Below are positions 1 through 7,702 of a DNA stretch of 64,000 nt, piece after piece; positions within the stretch are counted from its first letter, which is position 1, and each line of letters begins with the position of its first letter. The DNA lies in the NCBI RefSeq assembly GCF_003112555.1, contig NZ_BEWB01000002.1, positions 186,001-250,000 of the forward strand. The letters are read 5' to 3'. The position numbers and the translations under genes were made by a program. Source of the DNA: Streptomyces coelicoflavus (lineage in GTDB: Bacteria > Actinomycetota > Actinomycetes > Streptomycetales > Streptomycetaceae). The notes beneath the pieces are model-generated. The model was not told where the DNA came from. It worked only from the letters and a program-made list of their open reading frames with translations, and did no database searches.

Positions 1-151
1 TGATCGTGGTCTTGCCGCTGCTGTCGCCCGACGACGAGCTGTCCTCGTCCTTGCCGTCGTCGGCGCAGCCGGCCAGCAGCCCGGCGCCCAGCGACGCGAT
101 GGCCGCCATGACCACCACTCTGCGGGCCGATCCTCTGCGTGCTGCTCGCAT
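1..151 (-). CDS. cebE: Cellobiose/cello-oligosaccharide-binding lipoprotein, 5' end only
   Basis: This is the first 50 codons of a gene that runs off the left edge. The ATG follows a clear AGGAGG ribosome site with good spacing. The product starts with arginines (MRAARRGSARR), then a hydrophobic stretch and a lipobox (LLAGC, Cys29), then an acidic Asp/Ser-rich linker. That is the usual front end of an ABC-transporter sugar-binding lipoprotein. The identification as CebE is from context: a perfect CebR-type palindrome lies between it and a divergent LacI regulator, the cebR-cebEFG arrangement known in Streptomyces. The substrate-binding domain itself is outside the window. Confidence 0.72.
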   Translation of the reverse strand, partial: MRAARRGSARRVVVMAAIASLGAGLLAGCADDGKDEDSSSSGDSSGKTTI

Positions 152-516
152 GTGCGTCCTCCTGTTGCCCTGACGTGCCGACCCCCCGGCCAACTACATG
201 GTTGGACCCGCTGCTTCATGTGGTGCGTTCGTCGCTGCGGCTCGGGCGTGGAACGTGCGGGATGTGTATGTGCCAGGTAGTGTGGGAGCGCTCCCACAAG
301 TGATGTGTTGAAGAGTCCCGGGTCCGGACGGGGGTGTCAAGGGAGCGGACGCGACGAATTGCGTTCAGTTATCGGCCTGTTAACTGGACGTTGCGAGCGA
401 CACGGAGACACTCCCGTACGGCGGTGGAGGGGCCGGAGTCGGTCATTACACCCGACCGGCCTGTTAAATTCCAGGCCAGCCGCAGAGTGCGGGGGTGACT
501 ACGGGAGGCGGAGCCG
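152..516. promoter_or_regulatory. cebE/cebR divergent intergenic region
   Basis: This 365-bp gap separates the divergent sugar-binding lipoprotein gene and its LacI regulator. It holds the CebR-type palindrome listed separately and the ribosome sites of both genes. No further gene is supported: the reading frames across it are shadows. Confidence 0.6.
281..298. promoter_or_regulatory. CebR operator
   Basis: A perfect 18-bp palindrome, TGTGGGAGCGCTCCCACA, contains the 14-bp core TGGGAGCGCTCCCA known as the CebR-binding site in streptomycetes. It lies between cebE and cebR, 130 bp upstream of the cebE start, and suits cellobiose-relieved repression of the transporter operon. Confidence 0.85.
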
Positions 517-1572
517 ATGGCAGGCCACGGAGTGCGTGGGCGGAGCGGTGGCCGGCCCACCCTCGAAGAAGTGGCGGCACGCGCGGGCGTCGGCCGCGGC
601 ACGGTCTCCCGCGTGATCAACGGCTCCCCCCGGGTGAGCGACGCGACCCGGGCGGCGGTCGAGGCGGCGGTCGAGGAGCTCGGCTACGTCCCGAACACGG
701 CGGCCCGCGCGCTGGCGGCCAACCGCACGGACGCGATCGCCCTGGTGGTGCCCGAGCCGGAGACCCGGTTCTTCGCGGAACCGTACTTCTCGGACATGCT
801 CAAGGGCGTCGGCTCCGAGCTGTCCGACACCGAGATGCAGCTGCTGCTGATATTCGCGGGCAGCGACCGGGAGCGGGAGCGGCTCGCCCAGTACCTCGCG
901 GCGCACCGGGTGGACGGCGTCCTGCTGGTCTCCGTGCACGCCGACGACCCGCTGCCCGACCTGCTGACCCAGCTCGAGATCCCCGCCGTGATCAGCGGCC
1001 CGCGCTCGGCCGCCGAGCCGCTGGCGTCGGTGGACTCGGACAACTACGGGGGCGCCCGCTCGGCCGTCGAGCACCTGCTGTCCCGGGGGCGCGGCCGCAT
1101 CGCCCACATCACCGGCCACCTCGCCGTCTACGGCGCCCAGCGACGCGTCGACGGCTACCGCGACGCGCTGCGCGAGGCGGGCCACGAGGTGGACGAGCGA
1201 CTGATCGAGCCGGGCGACTTCACCGAGGAGGGCGGGCGCCGCGCGATGGCGGAACTGCTGCGCCGCGACCCCGGCATCGACGCGGTCTTCGCCGCCTCGG
1301 ACGTCACCGCGGCGGGCGCGGGCCAGGTCCTGCGCGAGGCGGGCCGAAGCATCCCGGACGACGTGGCGCTGGTCGGCTACGACGACTCGGCGATCGCCCG
1401 GCACATGGAACCGCCGCTGACCAGTGTGCGCCAGCCCATCGAGGAGATGGGGCGCGCGATGATCGACCTGCTGCTGACCGAGATCGCGGACCGCAGGCCG
1501 GCCGCCTCGCGGGGGCTGGAGCGGCACCAGGTGGTGCTGGCGACGGAGCTGGTGGAGCGCCGGTCGTCGTGA
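517..1572 (+). CDS. cebR: LacI-family repressor CebR
   Basis: A 351-residue LacI/GalR-type repressor. The N-terminal helix-turn-helix (about residues 12-60) has TLEEVAARAGVGRGTVSRV followed by the hinge-helix region. The rest is a periplasmic-binding-protein-like effector domain ending with LVERRSS. The ATG is preceded by GGGAGG. It is divergent from the sugar-binding lipoprotein gene and has the CebR palindrome upstream, so it most likely senses cellobiose or related cello-oligosaccharides and represses the ceb transporter. Family is certain; ligand is inferred from the operator and neighbour. Confidence 0.85.
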   Translation: MAGHGVRGRSGGRPTLEEVAARAGVGRGTVSRVINGSPRVSDATRAAVEAAVEELGYVPNTAARALAANRTDAIALVVPEPETRFFAEPYFSDMLKGVGSELSDTEMQLLLIFAGSDRERERLAQYLAAHRVDGVLLVSVHADDPLPDLLTQLEIPAVISGPRSAAEPLASVDSDNYGGARSAVEHLLSRGRGRIAHITGHLAVYGAQRRVDGYRDALREAGHEVDERLIEPGDFTEEGGRRAMAELLRRDPGIDAVFAASDVTAAGAGQVLREAGRSIPDDVALVGYDDSAIARHMEPPLTSVRQPIEEMGRAMIDLLLTEIADRRPAASRGLERHQVVLATELVERRSS

Positions 1573-1649
1573 GGTGCGGGGAGGGTCGGCGGGGCCGTGC
1601 TTCGGGTGCGGTGCCGTCGGCGCCGCTGCCCTGCTCGTGCTCCAACGAG

Positions 1650-1687
1650 ATCAGCCGGTGACTCTCTTCCGAGAGCCACCGGCTGAT
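1650..1687. terminator. Bidirectional hairpin between cebR and tRNA-His
   Basis: A long, almost perfect hairpin: an ATCAGCCGGTG arm, one mismatch, CTCTC, a 4-nt TTCC loop, then the complementary arm. It lies between convergent cebR and tRNA-His, 8 bp from the tRNA 3' end, so it can end both transcripts. There is no U-tract, as is usual in Streptomyces. Confidence 0.8.
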
Positions 1688-1694
1688 TACTCAG

Positions 1695-1768
1695 GGTGAG
1701 TGACGGGACTTGAACCCGCGGCCACCTGGACCACAACCAGGTGCTCTACCAACTGAGCTACACCCACC
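1695..1768 (-). tRNA. tRNA-His (GTG anticodon)
   Basis: Read on the minus strand the sequence folds as a tRNA: 7-bp acceptor stem GTGGGTG/CACTCAC, D-arm TAGCTCAGTTGGTAGAGCA, anticodon loop TTGTGGT with anticodon GTG, and a TpsiC arm with GGTTCAAGTCC. A G at position -1 faces C73, the histidine identity element. CCA is not encoded. No attachment-site duplication or integrase was seen next to it. Confidence 0.95.
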
Positions 1769-1933
1769 AAGGCCGGTGCTCGAATCCCGCGTGGCGGGGT
1801 TTCCCGACCGGCTGAGAAAAAGTGTACAGGGTCCGAAGGGGTGCTCGCGCCCGGCTTTCCGGACGCCGCCGCCGGGCGGTCGCGCCCCGCCGTCCGGCGG
1901 TTCCCGCGCCGCTGCCCGGCGGTTCCCGCGCCG

Positions 1934-2536
1934 CTATCCGGCCGGTACGACGTGCTTCGCGGCGATCGCCTTGGCCGTGTCGGAGTCGGGGCCGGGCTGC
2001 GGGACGAAGACCGCCTCCCGGTAGTAGCGCAGCTCGGCGATGGACTCGCGGATGTCGGCGAGCGCGCGGTGGTTGCCGTTCTTCTCCGGGCTGTTGAAGT
2101 ACGCCCGCGGGTACCAGCGGCGGGCCAGCTCCTTGATCGAGGAGACGTCGACGATCCGGTAGTGGAGGTAGCCCTCCAGCGTCGCCATGTCGCGCAGCAG
2201 GAAACCGCGGTCGGTGCCGACGGAGTTGCCGCACAGGGGGGCCTTGCCGGGCTCCTTCACGTGCTCCCGCACATAGGCCAGGACCTGGGCCTCGGCGTCG
2301 GCCAGGGTGGTGCCGCCGTCCAGCTCCTCGAGCAGTCCGGACGCGGTGTGCATCTCGCGCACCACCTCCGGCATCGTCTCCAGGGCCCGGTCCGGCGGGC
2401 GGATGACGATGTCGACGCCCTCGCCGAGGATGTTCAGCTCGGAGTCGGTGACGAGGGCGGCAACCTCGATGAGCGCGTCGTCGGACAGCGAGAGGCCGGT
2501 CATCTCGCAGTCGATCCACACCATGCGATCGTTCAT
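1934..2536 (-). CDS. orn: Oligoribonuclease
   Basis: A 200-residue DEDDh 3'-5' exoribonuclease that degrades 2-5-nt RNA (and pGpG) to mononucleotides. Visible motifs are WIDCEMTGL near the N terminus (first DE pair), [12 protein letters not shown], and the C-terminal H-x4-D region GNHRALADI. The ATG was chosen because homologues begin [15 protein letters not shown]; an in-frame GTG lies three codons upstream. TACAGT sits exactly 7 bases before the ATG with no ribosome site, so the message may be leaderless. It lies downstream of adpA on the same strand, as known in S. griseus and S. coelicolor. Confidence 0.95.
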   Translation of the reverse strand: MNDRMVWIDCEMTGLSLSDDALIEVAALVTDSELNILGEGVDIVIRPPDRALETMPEVVREMHTASGLLEELDGGTTLADAEAQVLAYVREHVKEPGKAPLCGNSVGTDRGFLLRDMATLEGYLHYRIVDVSSIKELARRWYPRAYFNSPEKNGNHRALADIRESIAELRYYREAVFVPQPGPDSDTAKAIAAKHVVPAG

Positions 2537-2543
2537 GCGGGCC

Positions 2544-2549
2544 ACTGTA
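2544..2549 (-). promoter_or_regulatory. Putative -10 box of a leaderless orn promoter
   Basis: TACAGT on the minus strand ends 7 bases before the orn ATG, where no Shine-Dalgarno sequence exists. In actinobacteria such spacing places the transcription start at or next to the A of ATG. No convincing -35 was seen. Confidence 0.45.
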
Positions 2550-2590
2550 CGGGGGGCGCCTGCTTATCGGCCCCCGGCGTCGGTGCGGGC

Positions 2591-2735
2591 CTCGCTGGGG
2601 GCTGCCGCCCCCAGGCCCCCGCTTCGGCCCTGAACGGGCCTCGTCCTCAAACGCCGGACGGGCTGAGATGCCCTGCCCGGCGTCGGACGTGAACGCCGGG
2701 CGGGCTGAGCGTGCCCGGCGTTCACGGGAGCCGTC
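2591..2735. repeat. Dispersed Streptomyces intergenic repeat, copy 1
   Basis: The adpA-orn gap is filled by a GC-rich element. Read on the minus strand it contains CAGCCCGTCCGGCGTTTGAG, then GGACGAGG, a GGGGGCC stretch and a CTGGGGG...CCCCCAG hairpin. A second copy in the opposite orientation is at 50765-50855. From memory this sequence is common between Streptomyces genes; its function is unknown. Part of the core (CCCGGCGT) is repeated once more next to adpA. The hairpin could act as a terminator or RNA stabiliser after adpA. Confidence 0.7.
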
Positions 2736-2743
2736 TCCTCACC

Positions 2744-3934
2744 TCACGGCGCGCTGCGCTGTCCCGGCACGCCGGCGGCGCCCGCCGGCATCGGGGTCGC
2801 CGTGCGGCGGGTCTGGAACGGGACCGCGTTCTCCGGGGGGAGGGCGGTCGGCGGGTCGGACGGGGGCAGGGGCCGGGAGGCACCCGCGGGGTCCGGGTCG
2901 GGCTGGCGGTCGCCCTGGGGACGGCGGGCCCGGTAGGCCGCCCGGTAGGCGGCCGGGGACGAGCCGAGCTGGCGGCGGAAGTGACCGCGCAGCGCCACCG
3001 GCGAGCGGAAACCGCACCGGCCCGCGACCTCGTCCACCGAGTAGTCCGACGTCTCCAGGAGCCGCTGCGCCTGGAGCACCCGCTGGGTGATCAGCCACTG
3101 GAGCGGGGCGCTGCCCGTCAGCGAGCGGAACCTGCGGTCGAAGGTGCGGCGGCTCATGTAGGCGCGCGCGGCCAGCGTCTCCACGTCGAACTGCTCGTGG
3201 AGGTGCTCCAGCGCCCAGGCGACGACCTCGGCGAGCGGGTCGGCGCCGATCTCCTCCGGTAAAGACCTGTCGAGGTAGCGCTCCTGGCCGCCGCTGCGGC
3301 GCGGCGGGACCACCAGGCGGCGGGCGAGCGCACCGGCCGCCTCGTTGCCGTGGTCCGTGCGCACGATGTGCAGGCACAGGTCGATGCCGGCCGCGGTGCC
3401 CGCGGAGGTCAGTACGTCGCCGTCGTCCACGAACAGCTCGCGCGGATCGACGTGCACCGACGGGTAGCGCTTGGCCAGGGTCGGCGCGTACATCCAGTGC
3501 GTGGTGGCGGGGCGGCCGTCCAGCAGGCCGGCCGCCGCGAGGACGAAGGCGCCCGTGCACAGTCCGACTATGCGCGCCCCCTCCTCGTGCGCCCGGCGCA
3601 GCGCGTCGAGCGCCTCCTCCGGCGGCGGCGAGGTGATCGACCGCCAGGCCGGTACGACGACGGTGCCCGCGCGGGAGATCGCCTCCAGCCCCTGCGGTGC
3701 GGTGAGTTCCAGGCCCCCCGTGGTCCGCAGCGGGCCCTCCTCGCCGGCGCACACCAGCAGCCGGTAGCGCGGCACGCCGGCGTCCTGGCGGTCGATCCCG
3801 AACACCGACAGCGGTATGGAACTCTCGAAGATGGGGCCGCCGCTGAACAGCAGCACCGCGACGATCTCCTTGCGGCGTCGCCCGGAAAGCTTCCGGGCCG
3901 CGGCTTCCGGCGCGGCAGCGGAGTCGTGGCTCAT
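2744..3934 (-). CDS. adpA: AdpA, AraC-family master regulator of development (TTA-containing)
   Basis: A 396-residue regulator: an N-terminal DJ-1/PfpI-like dimerisation domain (about 25-195, with GLCTGAFVLAAAG) and a C-terminal AraC double helix-turn-helix (about 235-335, with MSRRTFDRRF and PLQWLITQRV). It activates morphological differentiation and secondary-metabolism genes in Streptomyces. Codon 225 (bases 3262-3260, minus) is TTA, between the two domains, so full-length translation needs the bldA leucyl-tRNA. The ATG follows a G-rich ribosome site. The Pro-rich, disordered C terminus (about 340-396) is typical. It is upstream of orn on the same strand, with a dispersed repeat between them. 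Confidence 0.97.
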   Translation of the reverse strand: MSHDSAAAPEAAARKLSGRRRKEIVAVLLFSGGPIFESSIPLSVFGIDRQDAGVPRYRLLVCAGEEGPLRTTGGLELTAPQGLEAISRAGTVVVPAWRSITSPPPEEALDALRRAHEEGARIVGLCTGAFVLAAAGLLDGRPATTHWMYAPTLAKRYPSVHVDPRELFVDDGDVLTSAGTAAGIDLCLHIVRTDHGNEAAGALARRLVVPPRRSGGQERYLDRSLPEEIGADPLAEVVAWALEHLHEQFDVETLAARAYMSRRTFDRRFRSLTGSAPLQWLITQRVLQAQRLLETSDYSVDEVAGRCGFRSPVALRGHFRRQLGSSPAAYRAAYRARRPQGDRQPDPDPAGASRPLPPSDPPTALPPENAVPFQTRRTATPMPAGAAGVPGQRSAP

Positions 3935-4320
3935 ACTGCTAAGCCCCCCTCGGTGGTCGCGGCGCCCTTCACCCTTCGGGTCTGTCGCTCCAACACGTTT
4001 CCCCTCGGTCCTGCACGAGTCCCCCGCCGTAGACGGTCAAGATCGAATCTACTGTGTCCCGTCGCGCCGAGGTGGCTGGTTCGGCACTTGGGACATTGTC
4101 GACATGGCAACTTGGCGTGAAGCAGTCGATCACGAAGCGTTGCACTCCGGGGCGCCCCTGGGAAGTGCGCCTTGTGTCAGTGGCCAATCCACATAGGGTG
4201 CGAAGGGGTCCCGAGACCCTTTCCGTGCAGGTGGAACGGGGGTTTGGGGGTGGTGGGGGGTGCGGATGCGCCACCCGCGGAAGTTGGCTGAAAAGAAGCG
4301 GAACTGTGCGCGGAAACCGG
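3935..4320. promoter_or_regulatory. adpA upstream regulatory region
   Basis: A 386-bp non-coding stretch upstream of adpA, less GC-rich than its surroundings, as expected for the long adpA promoter. TGGCTGGTTC at 4073-4082 differs at one position from the AdpA consensus TGGCSNGWWY, so self-binding is possible. I could not place a promoter with confidence, and the ORFs here are shadows. Confidence 0.55.
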
Positions 4321-4599
4321 TCAGTCGACCGGTGTGTTTTCCCCAGTGTGCCGTCCGCCCCCGCGGGCCCGACGCCGGGCCGCCGTGCGCTCGGAGCGGC
4401 GCAGCAGCAGACGGCAGGCGCCGGTGACCGCCGCCAGGCCGAACGCCGTGCCGGCGGCGCCCGCGAACGAGGCGCCGTACCAGAGCAGTGCGACGGGCAC
4501 GAGGAAGCAGCTGAAGGCCGCCCAGCGGACGAGGTCGGTGACGCCGTCGCGGCCCGGTGCGCCGGACGTCGGCTCGGCGGGTCGGTGCGGTCCGGTCAC
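4321..4599 (-). CDS. Small two-helix membrane protein upstream of adpA
   Basis: A 92-residue protein starting at a GTG preceded by AGGGAG. Two hydrophobic segments (about residues 25-42, AAFSCFLVPVALLWYGAS, and 44-58, AGAAGTAFGLAAVTG) are joined by a short turn, followed by a basic Arg-rich tail, so it is probably an inner-membrane hairpin with the tail inside. I recognise no domain. A longer frame reaches back to 4896, but only the part from 4599 has a ribosome site and plausible composition. It has the same orientation as adpA. Confidence 0.6.
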   Translation of the reverse strand: MTGPHRPAEPTSGAPGRDGVTDLVRWAAFSCFLVPVALLWYGASFAGAAGTAFGLAAVTGACRLLLRRSERTAARRRARGGGRHTGENTPVD

Positions 4600-4894
4600 G
4601 GGTGCTCCCTGGGGTGGCGGCAGAGGGATCAACGTCCGCGCGGCGCATCGGTCACGACCGGTGACGGACAGTTGAATCCTGTGCAAACCGCCTGTACAGA
4701 GCAGCAACCATTGCGTTACGGGCGCCCTCTCGGGCATGCTCCGGTGCAGCCCGCGGCGGACCCTCCGCGGGATCTGGGCGAAGGAGGCGTGCCGCCGTAC
4801 CCTTGGGGGTATGGGGTTGGGAAGACCATTCCCGGACACACAGCTCCGCCGCCCACTGTTGTCCCCCATAGAGGATAAAAACGCCGAGACAGCC

Positions 4895-5422
4895 ATGGCC
4901 GGTCACGAATTCTTCGAACCCGCGGACCGCAAGCGGCCCGTCGCCGAACCTACGGCGGCCGAGCCCCTGGCGGCCGAAGAGCCACGCCAGTCGTGCGACC
5001 CAGCCTTCAAGCACGGCGTCGTCGTCGGCTTCGACGGCTCCACCTCCAGCGAACGCGCCCTCGCCTACGCCATCGGCATGGCGTCCCGGCTGGGCTCCGG
5101 CCTGGTCATCGTGCACGTCGCCAACCGGCTGCCCACCACGGTGTGGGCCGGGTGCGAACCCCCGGTCTTCGTCGACGTGCCCGACCACCGCACCGAGGTG
5201 CTCGGGCTGGAGTTGGCGTGCGCGGACTACCTCGCCGAGGTGCCCTGGATCCTGGTCGAGCGCGGCGGCGACATCTGCCACGAACTCGAGGAGGTGGGGA
5301 GGGAGTACGAGGCGGACGCCATCGTCGTCGGCTCCAGCCACGGCCTGGTCGGCCGCCTCTTCGGCTCCGTCGCGGGCCGCCTCGCCAAGCGGGCGAAGCG
5401 GCCCGTGGTCGTCATCCCCTGA
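4895..5422 (+). CDS. Universal stress protein (UspA family)
   Basis: A single-domain Usp protein of 175 residues. After a roughly 45-residue Pro/Glu/Ala-rich leader comes the Usp fold: VVVGFDGSTSSERAL opens strand 1, and the ATP-binding loop near the C terminus reads VVGSSHGLVGRLFGSVAG before RPVVVIP. The G-2X-G-9X-G(S) pattern is present, so it probably binds ATP. The ATG at 4895 was chosen; in-frame upstream starts at 4811 and 4736 would add a low-complexity extension and cannot be excluded. It is convergent with glmS, and the gap is filled by tandem repeats. Confidence 0.8.
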   Translation: MAGHEFFEPADRKRPVAEPTAAEPLAAEEPRQSCDPAFKHGVVVGFDGSTSSERALAYAIGMASRLGSGLVIVHVANRLPTTVWAGCEPPVFVDVPDHRTEVLGLELACADYLAEVPWILVERGGDICHELEEVGREYEADAIVVGSSHGLVGRLFGSVAGRLAKRAKRPVVVIP

Positions 5423-5507
5423 CCCGGTGGGACGGGTGCCCCGGCGGGACGGGTGCCCCGGCGGGACGGGTGCCCCGGCGGGACAGGTGACCCGGTGGGA
5501 CGGGGCT
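5423..5507. repeat. Five-copy 17-bp tandem repeat
   Basis: Five consecutive 17-bp units of the form CCCGGYGGGACGGGTGC begin at 5423, 5440, 5457, 5474 and 5491. The array starts directly after the usp stop codon and its last unit ends in the glmS stop codon, so it makes up the whole convergent intergenic space. Confidence 0.9.
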
Positions 5508-7323
5508 ACTCCACCGTCACCGACTTGGCGAGGTTGCGCGGCTTGTCGATGTCCCGGCCGAGGGCCAGCGCCGTGTGGTAGGCGAGGAGCTGGAGCGGGA
5601 TGCCCATGAGGATGGGGTCCAGCTCGTCCTCGTTCTTCGGGACGACGATCGTGTGGTCGGCCTTCTCCTGCTCCTGGTGGGCCACGGCGAGGATCTGACC
5701 GCTGCGGGCCTTGATCTCCTCCAGGGCCGCGCGGTTCTTCTCCAGCAGGTCGTCGTCCGGCACGATCGCGACCGTCGGCAGCGCGGGCTCGATCAGGGCG
5801 AGCGGGCCGTGCTTCAGCTCGGAGGCCGGGTAGGCCTCGGCGTGGATGTAGGAGACCTCCTTGAGCTTCAGGGAGGCCTCGCGGGCGACCGGGTAGCCCC
5901 GGACGCGGCCGATGAAGAGCATCGAGCGGGCGTCGGCGTACTGCGCGGCCAGCTTCTTGACGTCCTCCTCCTGCTTCAGCATCTCCTCGATCTGCGCGGG
6001 CAGCTTGCGCAGCCCCTCGATGATCCGCTTGCCGTCGCGCACCGACAGGTCGCGGGTGCGGCCCAGGTGCAGGGCGAGCAGCGCGAAGGCGACGCAGGTG
6101 TTGGTGAAGCACTTGGTGGACACCACGCACACCTCGGGGCCGGCGTGCACGTACATGCCGCCGTCGGCCTCGCGGGCGATCGCCGAACCGACAACGTTGA
6201 CGATGCCGAGGACCCGGGCGCCCTTGCGCTTGAGCTCCTGCACGGCGGCCAGCACGTCGTAGGTCTCACCGGACTGCGAGACGGCGATGTACAGGGTGTC
6301 GGGGTCGACGACCGCGTTGCGGTAGCGGAACTCGGAGGCCGGCTCGGCGTCCGCGGGGATGCGGGCCAGCTCCTCGATCATCTGGGCGCCGATCTGGCCC
6401 GCGTGGTACGAGGTGCCGCAGCCGAGGATCTTCACGCGGCGCACGGCACGCGCGTCGCGGGCGTCCAGGTTGAGGCCGCCGAGGTGCACGGTGGAGAAGC
6501 GGTCGTCGATCCGGCCGCGCAGCACGCGGTCCACGGCCTCGGCCTGCTCGTGGATCTCCTTGTGCATGTACGTGTCGTGGCCGCCCATGTCGTAGGAGGC
6601 GGCCTCCCACTCCACGGTGGTGGGCTCCGACGTGGTGCGGGTGCCCTCGGTGGTGTAGGTGCGGAAGTCGTCGGCCTTGAGGGTGGCCATCTCGCCGTCG
6701 TCGAGCGTGACTATCTGCCGGGTGTGGGCGACCAGCGCGGCGATGTCCGAGGCGACGAACATCTCCTTCTCGCCGATGCCGAGGACGACCGGCGAGCCGT
6801 TGCGGGCCACGACGATGCGCTCGGGGAAGTCGGCGTGCATCACGGCGATGCCGTACGTGCCCTCGATGACCCTGAGGGTCTCGCGGACCTTGTCCTCCAG
6901 CTTCTCGGCCTCGGAGCGGGCGATGAGGTGGACGAGGACCTCGGTGTCGGTCTCGGAGAGGAACTCGACGCCGTCCGCCTCCAGCTTGCGGCGCAGGTCG
7001 GCGGCGTTGTCGATGATGCCGTTGTGGACGACGGCGACCTTGTTGTCGGCCGACATGTGCGGGTGGGCGTTCACGTCGGAGGGGGCGCCGTGGGTGGCCC
7101 AGCGGGTGTGGGCGATGCCGGTGGTGCCCTTGAAGCGCGCCGGGACCCTGGCCTCCAGGTCGCGCACCCGGCCCTTGGCCTTGACCATCCGCAGGCCGGC
7201 CGCCTTCGGGGAGGTGACGACGATGCCCGCCGAGTCGTACCCGCGGTACTCCAGACGCTGGAGGCCCTCGAGGAGCAGGGGCGCGACGTCACGCTTGCCG
7301 ATGTATCCGACGATTCCGCACAT
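5506..7323 (-). CDS. glmS: Glutamine--fructose-6-phosphate aminotransferase (isomerizing)
   Basis: A 605-residue GlmS that makes glucosamine-6-phosphate from fructose-6-phosphate and glutamine, the entry step to UDP-GlcNAc and peptidoglycan. The N terminus MCGIVGYIGKRDVAPLLLEG supplies Cys2, the glutaminase nucleophile after Met removal. Two SIS domains follow (GCGTSYHAGQ near 300; a second at about 455-590), and the C terminus DKPRNLAKSVTVE is diagnostic. Ribosome site GAGGG. No glmS ribozyme is expected or seen. The small conserved gene 33 bp upstream is probably co-transcribed. Confidence 0.96.
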   Translation of the reverse strand: MCGIVGYIGKRDVAPLLLEGLQRLEYRGYDSAGIVVTSPKAAGLRMVKAKGRVRDLEARVPARFKGTTGIAHTRWATHGAPSDVNAHPHMSADNKVAVVHNGIIDNAADLRRKLEADGVEFLSETDTEVLVHLIARSEAEKLEDKVRETLRVIEGTYGIAVMHADFPERIVVARNGSPVVLGIGEKEMFVASDIAALVAHTRQIVTLDDGEMATLKADDFRTYTTEGTRTTSEPTTVEWEAASYDMGGHDTYMHKEIHEQAEAVDRVLRGRIDDRFSTVHLGGLNLDARDARAVRRVKILGCGTSYHAGQIGAQMIEELARIPADAEPASEFRYRNAVVDPDTLYIAVSQSGETYDVLAAVQELKRKGARVLGIVNVVGSAIAREADGGMYVHAGPEVCVVSTKCFTNTCVAFALLALHLGRTRDLSVRDGKRIIEGLRKLPAQIEEMLKQEEDVKKLAAQYADARSMLFIGRVRGYPVAREASLKLKEVSYIHAEAYPASELKHGPLALIEPALPTVAIVPDDDLLEKNRAALEEIKARSGQILAVAHQEQEKADHTIVVPKNEDELDPILMGIPLQLLAYHTALALGRDIDKPRNLAKSVTVE

Positions 7324-7356
7324 GTATATGTATCCCTCGTGTCCTTCTCGGCCTGC

Positions 7357-7650
7357 TCAGCCGTAGACGATGCGGCGCAGCTGACGGAGCGACAGCTCCG
7401 GCGGCGCGACCGCCCGGTATTTCAGTTCCGCCTCGATCCGCTCGAAGATCGTCGCGTTCACCAGGCCCTGGGCCTGGAGCTCGCGGTGGCGGCGACGGAC
7501 GTACACCTCGGTCGTCTCGTCGAAGTAGGCGAGCACGTCCTGGACCACGCGCAGTGCCTCGCCCCGGCTCAGGGGGGTGGACCGCGTCAGATGATCAACG
7601 AGTTCGTCGTGCACCCGGTAGATCCTGGGGTAAGGGAGACGCTTGTGCAA
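7357..7650 (-). CDS. Conserved small protein upstream of glmS, function unknown
   Basis: Up to 97 residues from a TTG with a weak AGGA ribosome site; an in-frame GTG at 7614 (protein starting VHDELVDHL) is an equally good start. The sequence looks mostly alpha-helical, rich in Arg, Glu and Leu, with VQDVLAYFDETTEVYVRRRH and a C terminus RQLRRIVYG. No membrane segment, signal peptide or known motif was recognised. It is 33 bp from glmS on the same strand and behind a 20-bp perfect palindrome. Third-position GC supports real coding. Confidence 0.65.
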   Translation of the reverse strand: MHKRLPYPRIYRVHDELVDHLTRSTPLSRGEALRVVQDVLAYFDETTEVYVRRRHRELQAQGLVNATIFERIEAELKYRAVAPPELSLRQLRRIVYG

Positions 7651-7654
7651 GAAT

Positions 7655-7674
7655 CCTGCCCGATATCGGGCAGG
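7655..7674. promoter_or_regulatory. 20-bp perfect palindrome upstream of the glmS-linked gene
   Basis: CCTGCCCGATATCGGGCAGG is perfectly self-complementary. It ends 5 bp from the TTG start of the small gene before glmS and 29 bp after the DUF4429 gene. With no loop and an A/T centre it looks more like a protein-binding operator than a terminator. Confidence 0.5.
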
Positions 7675-7702
7675 CGTGGCGGTTCCTGTGCTGCTCCCGG
7701 GT

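Noticed and set aside
1695..1768. tRNA-His as an integration site
   Set aside because: No integrase, direct repeat of the tRNA 3' end or foreign-looking DNA is next to it.
4811..4894. Upstream in-frame start of the universal stress protein
   Set aside because: The ATG at 4811 has GGGGG one base away, too close to act as a ribosome site, and the extra residues look random; kept only as an alternative.
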